Shown here: positions 15,657-23,683 of the stretch, piece by piece
How positions within the stretch are numbered: the first letter of the stretch is position 1
Layout: every line of letters begins with the position of its first letter
NCBI RefSeq assembly: GCF_001612785.1
Contig: NZ_BDBC01000014.1
Span: 1-64,000, forward strand
DNA: 64,000 nucleotides
Direction of reading: 5' to 3'
DNA from: Nocardia beijingensis NBRC 16342
GTDB taxonomy: Bacteria; Actinomycetota; Actinomycetes; Mycobacteriales; Mycobacteriaceae
Notes under the pieces: model-generated
The model's input: only the letters and a program-made list of their open reading frames with translations
Told to the model about the DNA's origin: nothing
The model's database searches: none
Made by a program: the position numbers and the translations under genes

Positions 15657-17378
15657 ATGCCCCTCCTAGGCGACACGGCAGCCGACCCCGTCGAACGCGT
15701 CGCGGCCGCCTATCGGCGGATCGCCGAGGTCGATCGGCCGGAGGTGTGGATCACCCTGCGACCGGAAGCCGAGGTCGCCGCCGAAGCGGCCGCGCTCGCG
15801 GGCAGGCTCGCCGCCGGGGAGACCTTGCCGCTGGCCGGCGTCCTGGTGGCGGTGAAGGACAACATCGATGTGGCGGGGCTGCCGACCACCGCGGCCTGCC
15901 CGGAGTTCGCTTATCTGCCCGAGGCGACCGCGGCCGCGATCGAGCGATTGCTCGCGGCGGGAGCGCTGGTGCTGGGCAAGACGAACCTGGACCAGTTCGC
16001 CACGGGACTGGTCGGGACGCGCAGTCCGTACGGCGCGGTGCGCAACGCCCGCTACCCGGAACTGGTGTCGGGCGGGTCGAGTTCCGGTTCGGCGGTGGCG
16101 GTGGCGCTCGGCATCGCGGATATCGGAATCGGCACCGATACGGCCGGCTCCGGCCGGGTGCCCGCCGCACTGAACGGGATCGTCGGCATCAAAGCCACTC
16201 TCGGGGTGATCCCGGCGCACGGGACCGTGCCCGCCTGTGCGGACTACGACGCCGTGACGGTCTTCGCCGCCGACCTGGACTCGGCGGTTTCCGCGGCGGC
16301 GGTGATGGCGGGCCCTGAGCCGCGTGACCCGCGCAGCCGCACGTGGCCCGCCGATGTCCGGCTGGCCGCACCGCTCGCGCCGCGCATCGCCGTGCCGCGG
16401 CCCGAGGACCTCGTCGCGCTCAGCGATCCATACCGGGAAGCGTTCGCGCGCACGGTCGCCGTGGTCGCGGAGACGGGCGCGAAGACCGAGGAAATCGACG
16501 TTTCCGCCTTGCTCGACGCCGCGCTGTTGCTCTACGACGGCGCGCTCGTCGCCGAACGCCATGCCGCGGTGGGCGCGTTCCTGGACACCGCACCCGCCGG
16601 GGCCGATCCCACGGTCGCCGCCATCATCGGCGCCGCGCGGGAGAAGACCGGTCCGGCGTTCGCCGCCGACCTCGACCGGCTGGCCCGTGCCAAGGCGACG
16701 GCCGCCGAACTGCTGCACGGCTTCGACGCGCTGCTGTTGCCGACGACCACCGAGCATCCGAGCATCGCCGCGGTGCGGGCCGATCCGGTCGGCATCAACC
16801 GGCGGATGGGCACCTACACCAACTTCTGCAATCTGCTGGACATGGCGGCCGTCGCCGTGCCGGGCGCACCCACCGCCGACGGTGCTCCGTTCGGGGTCAT
16901 GCTGGTCACCCCCGCCTTCGCCGATCAGGTGGCCGTCGATCTCGCCGCCCGTCTGCTCGGTCACGACAGCGCGCCGCTGCTCGTCGACCACGGCGCCGAC
17001 CTGGCCGTCTTCGGTGCGCACCTGCGCGGGCAGCCACTGCACTGGCAGCTCGAACAACTGGGCGCGCGCTTCCTCGGCGAGATCAGGACGACCGACGCCT
17101 ACCGACTGGCCGCGCTGGACACCACACCGCCGAAACCAGGACTGGTGCGGCACGGACCCGGCCGCGGCGCTCCGATCGAGGGAGAGCTTTTTCGCGTCGC
17201 CACGGCCGGGCTGGGTCGCTTCCTCGCCGAGCTGCCCGCTCCCATGGCGTTGACCAGCATCGAACTCGCCGATGGCCGCGAGGTCGTCGGGTTCGCCTGC
17301 ACCTACGACGCCGCGAACGCCGCCACCGATATCACCCACCACGCGAGCTGGCGCAGATACCTCCAACATCGTTCCTAG
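15657..17378 (+). CDS. atzF: allophanate hydrolase
   Basis: A 573-residue amidase-signature enzyme, converting allophanate to ammonia and CO2. The Ser-cisSer-Lys triad region is visible: VAVKDNIDV (Lys near residue 64), GGSSSGSAVAVALG and TDTAGSGRVPAAL. The last 110 residues form the allophanate-hydrolase C-terminal domain (about 460-573), which separates it from plain amidases. Its ATG follows the urea carboxylase TGA directly (TGAATG), so the two genes are translationally linked, and it ends the operon ahead of the hairpin at 17399-17433. It is at the usual length for AtzF/DUR1-type enzymes. Confidence 0.9.
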   Translation: MPLLGDTAADPVERVAAAYRRIAEVDRPEVWITLRPEAEVAAEAAALAGRLAAGETLPLAGVLVAVKDNIDVAGLPTTAACPEFAYLPEATAAAIERLLAAGALVLGKTNLDQFATGLVGTRSPYGAVRNARYPELVSGGSSSGSAVAVALGIADIGIGTDTAGSGRVPAALNGIVGIKATLGVIPAHGTVPACADYDAVTVFAADLDSAVSAAAVMAGPEPRDPRSRTWPADVRLAAPLAPRIAVPRPEDLVALSDPYREAFARTVAVVAETGAKTEEIDVSALLDAALLLYDGALVAERHAAVGAFLDTAPAGADPTVAAIIGAAREKTGPAFAADLDRLARAKATAAELLHGFDALLLPTTTEHPSIAAVRADPVGINRRMGTYTNFCNLLDMAAVAVPGAPTADGAPFGVMLVTPAFADQVAVDLAARLLGHDSAPLLVDHGADLAVFGAHLRGQPLHWQLEQLGARFLGEIRTTDAYRLAALDTTPPKPGLVRHGPGRGAPIEGELFRVATAGLGRFLAELPAPMALTSIELADGREVVGFACTYDAANAATDITHHASWRRYLQHRS

Positions 17379-17398
17379 CTCCTGCGATTCACCACCGA

Positions 17399-17440
17399 GC
17401 CCATGGCCGCGAGCACCCCTCGCCGCCATGGGCTTTCTCT
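17399..17440 (+). terminator. terminator of the urea/allophanate operon
   Basis: GCCCATGGC (17399-17407) pairs with GCCATGGGC (17425-17433), followed by TTTCTCTT. Confidence 0.75.
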
Positions 17441-17450
17441 TGCGAGCAGG

Positions 17451-17510
17451 TTTAGACATTTGTGCTAGACATTCGTACCACCGCATGTTAGACATATGTC
17501 TAAGACATTT
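17451..17510. promoter_or_regulatory. tandem AGACAT operator array upstream of the monooxygenase gene
   Basis: A perfect 16-bp palindrome, TTAGACATATGTCTAA, lies at 17488-17503. AGACAT also occurs in direct orientation at 17454, 17467, 17490 and 17503, giving 13, 23 and 13 bp steps; two 21-bp blocks starting TAGACAT repeat with a 36-bp period. This is a typical TetR-type operator arrangement. The array ends about 30 bp before the ATG at 17540. The nearby TetR gene (18821-19411) is the likely ligand. Confidence 0.7.
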
Positions 17511-17539
17511 GGTCAATCCAGTGGGAGTCGAGGGAAGTC

Positions 17540-18769
17540 ATGAGCGCCAAGTCCGTAAGCCAGCTCCGCGTGCTCGTAGCAGGCGGCGGCATCGGCGGCA
17601 ATGCCGTTGCGCTGCAACTGCTCCGGTCCGGCATCCGGGCCACCGTGGTCGAGCGCGCCGCCGCGCCTCGCCCCGGCGGACAGGCCGTCGACCTGCGCGG
17701 ACCCAGCCGCGAGGTGGCCGAGCGGATGGGCATGATGCCGGGCATCCGGGAATATCAGCTCGACGAGCGCGGCATGAAGTACGTCGACGACGCGGGCCGT
17801 GAGATCCTCCGCATGTCCGCCGAACTCTTCGACGGCAAGGGCGCGGTCGCCGAAATCGAGATCACCCGAGGGGATCTCAACCAGGTGCTGCTCGACCTGC
17901 TCGACGCCGAGGGCGGCGTCGACTACCGCTACGGCGAGTGGATCACCGAGATCCGGCAGGACGGCACGGGCGTCGACGTGACCTTCGCCTCCGGCACGGC
18001 CGAGCGCTTCGACATCGTGATCGGCGCGGACGGACTGCACTCCGCCACCCGAAGGATGGTGTTCGGCCCCGAGGAGCAGTTCGCGACCTACCTCGGCGGA
18101 TACATGTCGTTCTTCACGCTGCCGCGGCCGGAAGACCTCGAGCCGCACTGGTTCACGATGCACTCGCTGGTCGGGGGCACCGGCTTGGGCATGCGCCCCG
18201 ACGCCGACCAGGCCACCTGCAAAGCGCTCGTCGTGCTGCGCGCGGCGGCGGACCCCGCGCTGCGCCGCGACGTCTCGGCACAGCAACAGTTCATCCGCGA
18301 GCGCCTGGCCGGCGGCGGCTGGGAGTCCGCTCGGATCGCGGCGGCGATGTCCGGCGCGCCCGATTTCTACTTCGACGAGTTGGCTCGCATCGACATGCCG
18401 AGCTGGGTCGAAGGCCGCGTGGTCCTGCTCGGCGACGCCGGATACTGCGGTTCCCCGCTCACGGGGCAGGGCACCGCGATGGCACTGGTGGGCGCGTACG
18501 TGCTCGCCGGTGAGCTCGCCGCGCACGCCGACGACCCCGGAATGGGTCTGGCCCGCTACGAAGAGGTGCTGCGCCCGTTCGTGCGCACGGCCCAGCAGTT
18601 GCAGCCGGGCGGCCTGAACGCCATGACGCCCAAGTCCCGCTTCGGTATCCGCGCGGGCCACGCCGTCAGCAAGTTGATGATGTCGAAGGCGATGCGACCG
18701 GTCATGCTGCGGATGCTGAGCAAGACCGAGACCTACGATCTGCCCGACTACTCGGCGGCGATCGTCTGA
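17540..18769 (+). CDS. FAD-dependent aromatic-ring/TetX-type monooxygenase
   Basis: A 409-residue group A flavin monooxygenase (PHBH fold). The Rossmann motif GGGIGGNAVALQL is near residue 14, the DG motif GADGLHSATRRMVFG near 162, and the GD motif VVLLGDAGYCGSPLTGQGT near 296. It has no C-terminal thioredoxin domain, so it resembles TetX-like and antibiotic-inactivating or tailoring hydroxylases more than phenol hydroxylases. Substrate unknown. The ATG follows GAGGGAAGT. An AGACAT operator array sits just upstream, so it is likely drug- or metabolite-inducible and controlled by the TetR protein encoded convergently downstream. Confidence 0.85.
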   Translation: MSAKSVSQLRVLVAGGGIGGNAVALQLLRSGIRATVVERAAAPRPGGQAVDLRGPSREVAERMGMMPGIREYQLDERGMKYVDDAGREILRMSAELFDGKGAVAEIEITRGDLNQVLLDLLDAEGGVDYRYGEWITEIRQDGTGVDVTFASGTAERFDIVIGADGLHSATRRMVFGPEEQFATYLGGYMSFFTLPRPEDLEPHWFTMHSLVGGTGLGMRPDADQATCKALVVLRAAADPALRRDVSAQQQFIRERLAGGGWESARIAAAMSGAPDFYFDELARIDMPSWVEGRVVLLGDAGYCGSPLTGQGTAMALVGAYVLAGELAAHADDPGMGLARYEEVLRPFVRTAQQLQPGGLNAMTPKSRFGIRAGHAVSKLMMSKAMRPVMLRMLSKTETYDLPDYSAAIV

Positions 18770-18820
18770 GCCCGTTGCGCACAAGTCGACCGGAGTCCGC
18801 GCGGCTCCGGTCGACCGGCG

Positions 18821-19411
18821 TCAGTCGATCACGGTCCGGTGGTCGAGCAGGAACGGCAGCACGAAGGTGCGCAGCATCCCGCGTTCCTCGTCTTCGCCCG
18901 CGCCGGGCAACGTCAGCAAGGACACCATCGCGCGCACCACCCAGTGGCCGACCCGCTTGGCCGCCACTGACGACAGCCCCGGTCGGAATCCGGCGACGAA
19001 GTCGGTGGCCAGCGCGTCGACCACACCCGGTGAATTCGCCAGCTGGGCCACGATTCCCGCGTTGGACGGTTCGAACCAGACCGCGAGATGCGGCGTCTTG
19101 CGCACCTCGGCCAGCAGCGCGGTCAACGTGTCGAGCAACTGCTCCCCCGGCTCCGCGTTCGCGGGCGCGGCCCGGTCCCGCCAGACGCGCTCCACCAGCT
19201 GCCGTGCCTCCCGGCCCGCGAACGCCACGTAGAGCGCCTGCCGGTTCTCGAAGTAGCGATACAGCGTCGCTCTGGAACACCCTGCGGCCTCGGCGACTTC
19301 GGCCATGCCGACCCCGCTGACGCCCTTGTCGATGAACAGCGCGCGCACCGCGTCGAGAATGCGCTCACCGGCCAGTTCGGCGCGGCCGTCGGCCAGCCAA
19401 TCGCCACTCAT
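18821..19411 (-). CDS. TetR-family transcriptional regulator
   Basis: A 196-residue repressor. The N-terminal helix-turn-helix reads MAEVAEAAGCSRATLYRYFE (about residues 36-55), and the C-terminal half is the helical ligand domain. It is the second gene after the P450 on the minus strand (19 bp apart) and converges with the flavin monooxygenase gene. Operator-like half-sites AGACA/TGTCT occur both at the monooxygenase promoter (17488-17503) and in the P450 promoter (20667-20688), consistent with one regulator for both oxygenases. The ATG at 19411 is chosen over the longer frame because the HTH then begins about 25 residues in, as usual. Confidence 0.85.
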   Translation of the reverse strand: MSGDWLADGRAELAGERILDAVRALFIDKGVSGVGMAEVAEAAGCSRATLYRYFENRQALYVAFAGREARQLVERVWRDRAAPANAEPGEQLLDTLTALLAEVRKTPHLAVWFEPSNAGIVAQLANSPGVVDALATDFVAGFRPGLSSVAAKRVGHWVVRAMVSLLTLPGAGEDEERGMLRTFVLPFLLDHRTVID

Positions 19412-19430
19412 GCCGTGTCCCTTTCCGTGC

Positions 19431-20654
19431 TCACGTCCCGCACCGGAACGGCACAGTAGTCGGCCTGCGGACGTACGGACCGCTCGCGTATTCGACCGCG
19501 TCGATGTCGACGACGTACTCCGGGAAGCGATCGAGCAACTCCTCGAGCGCGACCCGGGCTTGCATCCGCGCGGCCGCCGCGCCGAGACAGTGATGCGGCC
19601 CGTGCCCGAAGGTGAGGATGCGCTGCGGATTCCGCTCGATGTCCAGCTCGGCGGCATCGGGGCCGAACGCCCGCTCGTCGCGATTGGCCGACCCGAACAC
19701 CAGCAGCACCTTCCGTCCCGCAGGCACCGTCTTCCCGGCCAGTTCCACGTCGCGCGTCGCGGTGCGGGCCAATCCCTGCACCGGCGCGGTGAGCCGGGCG
19801 AACTCCTCCACCGCGACGCGAATCCGGTCCGGTTCCGCGGCCAGCGCGGCGCGCTGGTCCGGGTGCTGTTGCAGCAGTTGGACGGCGCCGCCGAGCAGGC
19901 CCGTGGTGGTGTCGTTGCCGCCCGCGACCATGGTCCAGGTGTAGGCGAGGATCTGGATCAGCCCGCGCACGTCCGTGTCGTCGGCCGCCATCCCCGCCTG
20001 GACCAGTAGCGACACGGTGTCGTCCCCCGGGTCGGTCCGCCTGTGTTTGATCAGCTCGGCGAAGTACCCCATCATCTCCGCCGACGCCGCCTGCGCCTTG
20101 GTGTTCGTCCGGTCGATGCTGCCCGCGACGACGGCGTCGGTCCACCCGTCGAACCTCGCCCGATCCTGCTCCGGCACCCCGAGGTAGTGCGCCACCACCA
20201 TGCTCGGCAGCGGCTTGAACAGTTGCTTGACGATGTCGCCGCCGCCGTCGGCCGCGATGGCGTCGAGCCGTTCGCGCACGAAGCGGCGCACGACCGGCTC
20301 CACGTCCTCGACTTGGCGCGGGGTGAATCCGCGAGCGACCAGTTTGCGGAAGTCGGTGTGCTGCGGCGGGTCCTGCATCACCAGCGGGGGGTTGTCGGTG
20401 AGGCCGAGTTCGTCGAGTTCGCCGTATTCCACCGTCAGCCCGTCGCGCGAGGAGAAGGTGTCGCTGTCCCGCGCCGCCGCGTAGACATGCTCGTGCCGGG
20501 TGAGCACCCAGTAGTCGTGCTCCGGTCGCGCCGCCGGTACGACGTGCTGCACCGGATCGTGCTCCCGCAGGGCCGCGTACATCTCCCACGGCGAGGCCCA
20601 GGTGGGGCCGGAGCGAAGTTCGAAGACCGGAGGCCGAAACGACGCATTCGTCAT
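19431..20654 (-). CDS. cytochrome P450
   Basis: A 407-residue soluble bacterial P450. The I-helix oxygen-activation motif is AGGNDTT near residue 245, the K-helix ExxR is EEFAR near 285, and the haem-binding loop is FGHGPHHCLGAA with the axial Cys near residue 355. Substrate unknown; no ferredoxin or reductase gene is adjacent. The start at 20654 is set by a leaderless promoter whose -10 (TACGGT) lies 6 nt upstream; the longer frame to 20798 has no support. It is co-transcribed with the downstream TetR gene, so product and regulator are made together. Confidence 0.9.
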   Translation of the reverse strand: MTNASFRPPVFELRSGPTWASPWEMYAALREHDPVQHVVPAARPEHDYWVLTRHEHVYAAARDSDTFSSRDGLTVEYGELDELGLTDNPPLVMQDPPQHTDFRKLVARGFTPRQVEDVEPVVRRFVRERLDAIAADGGGDIVKQLFKPLPSMVVAHYLGVPEQDRARFDGWTDAVVAGSIDRTNTKAQAASAEMMGYFAELIKHRRTDPGDDTVSLLVQAGMAADDTDVRGLIQILAYTWTMVAGGNDTTTGLLGGAVQLLQQHPDQRAALAAEPDRIRVAVEEFARLTAPVQGLARTATRDVELAGKTVPAGRKVLLVFGSANRDERAFGPDAAELDIERNPQRILTFGHGPHHCLGAAAARMQARVALEELLDRFPEYVVDIDAVEYASGPYVRRPTTVPFRCGT

Positions 20655-20660
20655 GTATCG

Positions 20661-20689
20661 ACCGTAAGACAGATTAGCGAAACTGTCTA
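20661..20689 (-). promoter_or_regulatory. P450-tetR promoter with embedded TetR-type operator
   Basis: On the minus strand: TAGACA (-35, 20689-20684), a 17-bp spacer, TACGGT (-10, 20666-20661), then 6 nt and the ATG at 20654. The inverted repeat AGACAG-N10-CTGTCT (20667-20688) fills the space between the two hexamers, so a bound repressor would block RNA polymerase directly. Confidence 0.65.
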
Positions 20690-20792
20690 GAACAAGTTTC
20701 AGTTCGGCGGGCCGATCACCATGCCGACCAGCCCGGCCGCGTCCGCCTCGCGTCGAACCCGGCGCCGCACACTCGTGGGTTACCTTCGGCAG

Positions 20793-20945
20793 CGGCAACG
20801 CCGTCTTCGTTGCCGGTCAGCTCCAGGAAGAGCCAGCGCGAGCGACCGCTCCGCGTCCCGCGTCCGCCGGGCCGGCCACCCCTCGTAGACCGGCCCGGCG
20901 GACACCCACCCCCGAGGCCCGGCCTGTCACCCCTCGAGACAGGCC
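20793..20945. other. cluster of three strong hairpins in a gene-poor stretch
   Basis: Between the P450 start (20654) and 21157 there is no convincing larger gene. Three perfect inverted repeats lie close together: CGGCAACG/CGTTGCCG (20793-20815); a 14-bp stem GTCCGCCGGGCCGG/CCGGCCCGGCGGAC (20862-20903); and GGCCTGTC/GACAGGCC (20921-20945). The second and third share nearly the same loop: ACCCCTCG, an optional T, then AGAC. Repeated hairpins with a conserved loop suggest a structured RNA or a protein-binding RNA element, or a mobile palindromic repeat. No U-tract follows the first two. Confidence 0.5.
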
Positions 20946-21156
20946 GTTTCTCGGTTCGCACCTCGCGGTGCTGGGTATGTCCCTCCCGCGAGACAAACAA
21001 TGCAGGCACGGGCTTGGCGCGCTCTTAAGAACACCTTGCAAGATCGAAATCGCAGGTGAGCGGGATTCACCAGGTGGTGACCCGGCAAGCGCCTACCGCC
21101 CGGGGCCGGATCGCGGGATGATGGTCACGAGTGCGCCAAATGGATTGGGAGCGACG

Positions 21157-21216
21157 ATGGAAACCGTGGTGGTCTGGATTCTGGCGACCCTGCTCTACTG
21201 GTGGGGCCTGCTGTAG
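21157..21216 (+). CDS. candidate 19-residue hydrophobic membrane peptide
   Basis: The frame reads METVVVWILATLLYWWGLL and stops. Apart from the Glu it is entirely hydrophobic, rich in Trp and Leu, and long enough to cross the membrane once. GGGAG lies 5 nt before the ATG, and a perfect 9-bp hairpin starts 9 nt after the stop, so the unit has its own ribosome-binding site and possible terminator. An in-frame ATG at 21118 would add 13 residues. No homologue is known to me. It could be a microprotein of the small single-pass type or a chance frame. Confidence 0.4.
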   Translation: METVVVWILATLLYWWGLL

Positions 21217-21224
21217 GTGTCCGA

Positions 21225-21249
21225 ACCTGGCCGCCTGACCCGGCCAGGT
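21225..21249. terminator. hairpin after the small membrane-peptide frame
   Basis: ACCTGGCCG (21225-21233), a 7-nt loop, CGGCCAGGT (21241-21249). It lies between the small + strand frame and the minus-strand beta-lactamase pseudogene; there is no clear U-tract. Confidence 0.5.
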
Positions 21250-21295
21250 CTACTACAGGTCGTCGTTATTCGCTCACTTGTCTCGCGCCGACCGG

Positions 21296-21609
21296 TCAGC
21301 GGAGCCCGTCCAGGGCCATCCGCGTCACGTCCACCAGCAGATCGTTGTTCACCTCGGCATCGGCATCCGGCTTGCGACTCATGATCGCGATCACGATCGG
21401 CTCCCGGCCACCATCGGGCCAGACGATCGCGACGTCGTTGGCGCAGCCGTAGGAGCCGGTGCCCGTCTTGTCACCGGGGATCGCGGTGTTCAGTTCGGTC
21501 TCCCAGCGGTCGAGTCTGCTGGCCGGATCACCGAGCCTGCGGAGCAACCGGCCAGCAGCGCCAGTGCGGCCGCCGGCGCCACCCGGTAGTCACGTGTCAG
21601 CCGAGACAT
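21296..21609 (-). pseudogene. class A beta-lactamase, two internal deletions
   Basis: Start at 21609: MSRLTRDYRVAPAAALALLA followed by GCSAG, a lipoprotein signal peptide with lipobox LAGC. Translation then leaves the frame. One frame over, the class A tail continues as LGDPASRLDRWETELNTAIP, then GDKTGTGSYGCANDVAIVWP and a normal C-terminal helix ending at 21296. Two segments are missing: everything between the signal peptide and the RLDRWE-x-ELN region, including the SxxK and SDN motifs and most of the omega loop, and the roughly 60 residues that normally lie between PGD and the GDKTG box, where the junction is in frame and could have arisen at the short GGGGAC-like repeat. It cannot hydrolyse beta-lactams. 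Confidence 0.8.
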
Positions 21610-21710
21610 GCCCACACTCTGGCACCCGAGCACCTACCAGGCGAACAGTGGCGGCCGGACACGCCGAAGGCAGGTGCGCGATTCCGCGCACCTGCCTTCG
21701 AAGCGATCGA

Positions 21711-23180
21711 TCAGCCCTGCGAGCTGTCGAGTCCGGCGCGCACGCCCTCCTCGACCCGCTTGCCCAGATCGGCGTCCACGTTCTTCCAGTACTGGAAGAC
21801 CCGGCTCAGCACCGGCTCGCGGACACCGCCGAGCACGTGGCCGACGATGTTGTCCACCAAGCGTTCTCGCTGCGCGTCGTCGAGGACCTCGCGGACGAGG
21901 GTGCCCGCCTGGGTGAAGTCGCCGTCCTCGGCGTGCTGGACGTAGCCCGCGCGCACGATGGTCGGATCGAAGTCCCAGATGCCGCCGTCCGCCGCCGTTT
22001 CCGGGTCGGCGTGCGGTCCGCCGAACGAATTGGGCGCGTACACCGGCACATTCGGGTCGTTGTAGTGATACCGCATGGCGCCCTCCTTGGAGTAGGAGTT
22101 CACCTCCGCGGCCCTGGCCTGATTCGGCGGCAGCTGCGCGTAATTCGTGCCGATGCGGTAACGATGCGCGTCCGCGTAGGCGAAGACGCGGCCGAGCAGC
22201 ATCTTGTCCGGCGAGAACCCGATGCCGGGAACGACGTTCGACGGCTCGAACGCGGCCTGCTCGATGTCGACGAAGTAGTTGCGCGGGTTGCGGTTCAGCG
22301 TCCACTTGCCGACCTCGATCAGGGGGTAGTCCTTGTGCGACCACACCTTGGTCAGGTCGAACGGATTGAATCGGTAGCCTTCCGCCTCCGCGACCGGCAT
22401 GACCTGGACGTACACCGTCCAGCTCGGGTAGTCGCCGCGCTCGATCGCCTCCCACAGGTCCTTGCGGTGGTAATCGGCGTCCTCGCCGGCGATCCGGTCG
22501 GCCTCGGCCTGGGTCAGGAAGTCGATGCCCTGATCGGTCTTGAAGTGGTACTTGACCCAGAAGCGCTCACCCGTGGCGTTGATCCACTGGTAGGTGTGCG
22601 AACCGTAGCCGTTCATGTGCCGGTAGGTCTTCGGGATGCCGCGATCGCCCATCAACCAGGTCACCTGGTGCGCGGTCTCGGGACGCAGGGTCCAGAAATC
22701 CCACTGCATGTTGTGATCGCGAAGGCCGTTGCCTGGCAGGCGCTTCTGCGATCGGATGAAGTCGGGGAACTTGATCGGGTCCTTGATGAAGAAGATCGGC
22801 GTGTTGTTGCCGACGAGGTCGTAGTTGCCGTCCTCGGTGTAGAACTTCACCGCGAATCCGCGCGGGTCACGCCAGGTGTCCGGGCTGCCCTGCTCGCCGG
22901 CCACGGTGGAGAACCGCGCCAGCGATTCGGTGCGGGCACCGGGCTGGAACAGCTTCGCCTTGGTGTACTTGCTGACGTCGTTGGTCACGACGAGCTCACC
23001 GTATGCGCCGGAGCCCTTCGCGTGCACGATGCGTTCCGGCACCCGTTCGCGATTGAACTGGGCCAGCTTCTCGATGAGGTAGTGATCGTGCAGCAGGATC
23101 GGGCCCTGCCTGCCCGCGGTGAGCGATTCGTCGTCGCTCTCGACCGGGATGCCGGTGTTCGTGGTTGTCGGTTTGGTCAT
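21711..23180 (-). CDS. katA: monofunctional haem catalase
   Basis: A 489-residue small-subunit catalase that disproportionates hydrogen peroxide in the cytoplasm. The active-site signature is [15 protein letters not shown] (His near residue 57), the distal Asn is in [11 protein letters not shown], and the proximal haem-ligand tyrosine is in [15 protein letters not shown] near residue 337. Length fits the clade-3 enzymes. The start at 23180 is favoured by GAGGAG 7 nt upstream and by homology; the longer frame runs into the fur intergenic region. It lies 62 bp downstream of a Fur-family gene in the same direction, the usual CatR/FurA-catalase pairing. Confidence 0.93.
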   Translation of the reverse strand: MTKPTTTNTGIPVESDDESLTAGRQGPILLHDHYLIEKLAQFNRERVPERIVHAKGSGAYGELVVTNDVSKYTKAKLFQPGARTESLARFSTVAGEQGSPDTWRDPRGFAVKFYTEDGNYDLVGNNTPIFFIKDPIKFPDFIRSQKRLPGNGLRDHNMQWDFWTLRPETAHQVTWLMGDRGIPKTYRHMNGYGSHTYQWINATGERFWVKYHFKTDQGIDFLTQAEADRIAGEDADYHRKDLWEAIERGDYPSWTVYVQVMPVAEAEGYRFNPFDLTKVWSHKDYPLIEVGKWTLNRNPRNYFVDIEQAAFEPSNVVPGIGFSPDKMLLGRVFAYADAHRYRIGTNYAQLPPNQARAAEVNSYSKEGAMRYHYNDPNVPVYAPNSFGGPHADPETAADGGIWDFDPTIVRAGYVQHAEDGDFTQAGTLVREVLDDAQRERLVDNIVGHVLGGVREPVLSRVFQYWKNVDADLGKRVEEGVRAGLDSSQG

Positions 23181-23242
23181 GGAAGACTCCTCGGCTGGTG
23201 AACATCGTTTCCCGGGTTGGGCTGCCCGGGGCGGGTGGACCG

Positions 23243-23668
23243 CTACTCGGAACGGCAGGTCGGGCACAGCCCCCAGAAGACGACCTCGGCTTCGTCGACC
23301 ACGAATCCGTGCGCGTCCGACGGGTCGAGGCATGGGGCTCGGCCCACGGCGCAGTCGACGTCGACGACCGCACCGCAGCTTCGGCACACCAGATGGTGGT
23401 GGTTGTCACCGATCCGGGTTTCGTACAGCGCGGACGAACCCGCGGGCTCGATCCGCCGCAGGATCCCGGCGCGCACGCACGCGTGCAAGACGTCGTAGAC
23501 GGCCTGCGTGGACACCGAGCCCAGCGCTTCCCGGACGGTGGCGGCCACCGTGTCGGCATCCGAATGCGGCCGCGCCGCGACCGCGTCCAGTACCGCGAGC
23601 CGCGGCGCGGTGACCCGCAAACCCGCTGCTCGCAGCCACTCACGTGAGGCAGTGCCGTTGGTGTGCAT
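23243..23668 (-). CDS. Fur-family peroxide-type regulator of katA
   Basis: A 141-residue Fur/PerR protein. The winged-helix region includes [20 protein letters not shown], the metal-binding His cluster is NHHHLVC, and two structural zinc CxxC pairs are present (CRSC and CPTC). The operon position ahead of catalase matches CatR of Streptomyces and FurA of mycobacteria, which sense peroxide through metal-catalysed oxidation. It is probably autoregulated through the long palindrome at 23684-23708. Whether it uses Fe or Mn cannot be told from sequence. Confidence 0.88.
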   Translation of the reverse strand: MHTNGTASREWLRAAGLRVTAPRLAVLDAVAARPHSDADTVAATVREALGSVSTQAVYDVLHACVRAGILRRIEPAGSSALYETRIGDNHHHLVCRSCGAVVDVDCAVGRAPCLDPSDAHGFVVDEAEVVFWGLCPTCRSE

Positions 23669-23683
23669 ACTTCGATTCTGACG

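Noticed and set aside
21118..21160. GGTCACGAGTGC, resembling the start of a SAM-IV riboswitch
   Set aside because: Only about 12 nt match. The conserved pseudoknot and following segments are missing, and a small reading frame with its own ribosome-binding site occupies the place.
21459..23201. A 580-residue plus-strand frame opposite catalase
   Set aside because: Antisense to katA, with no motifs. Catalase is complete on the other strand.
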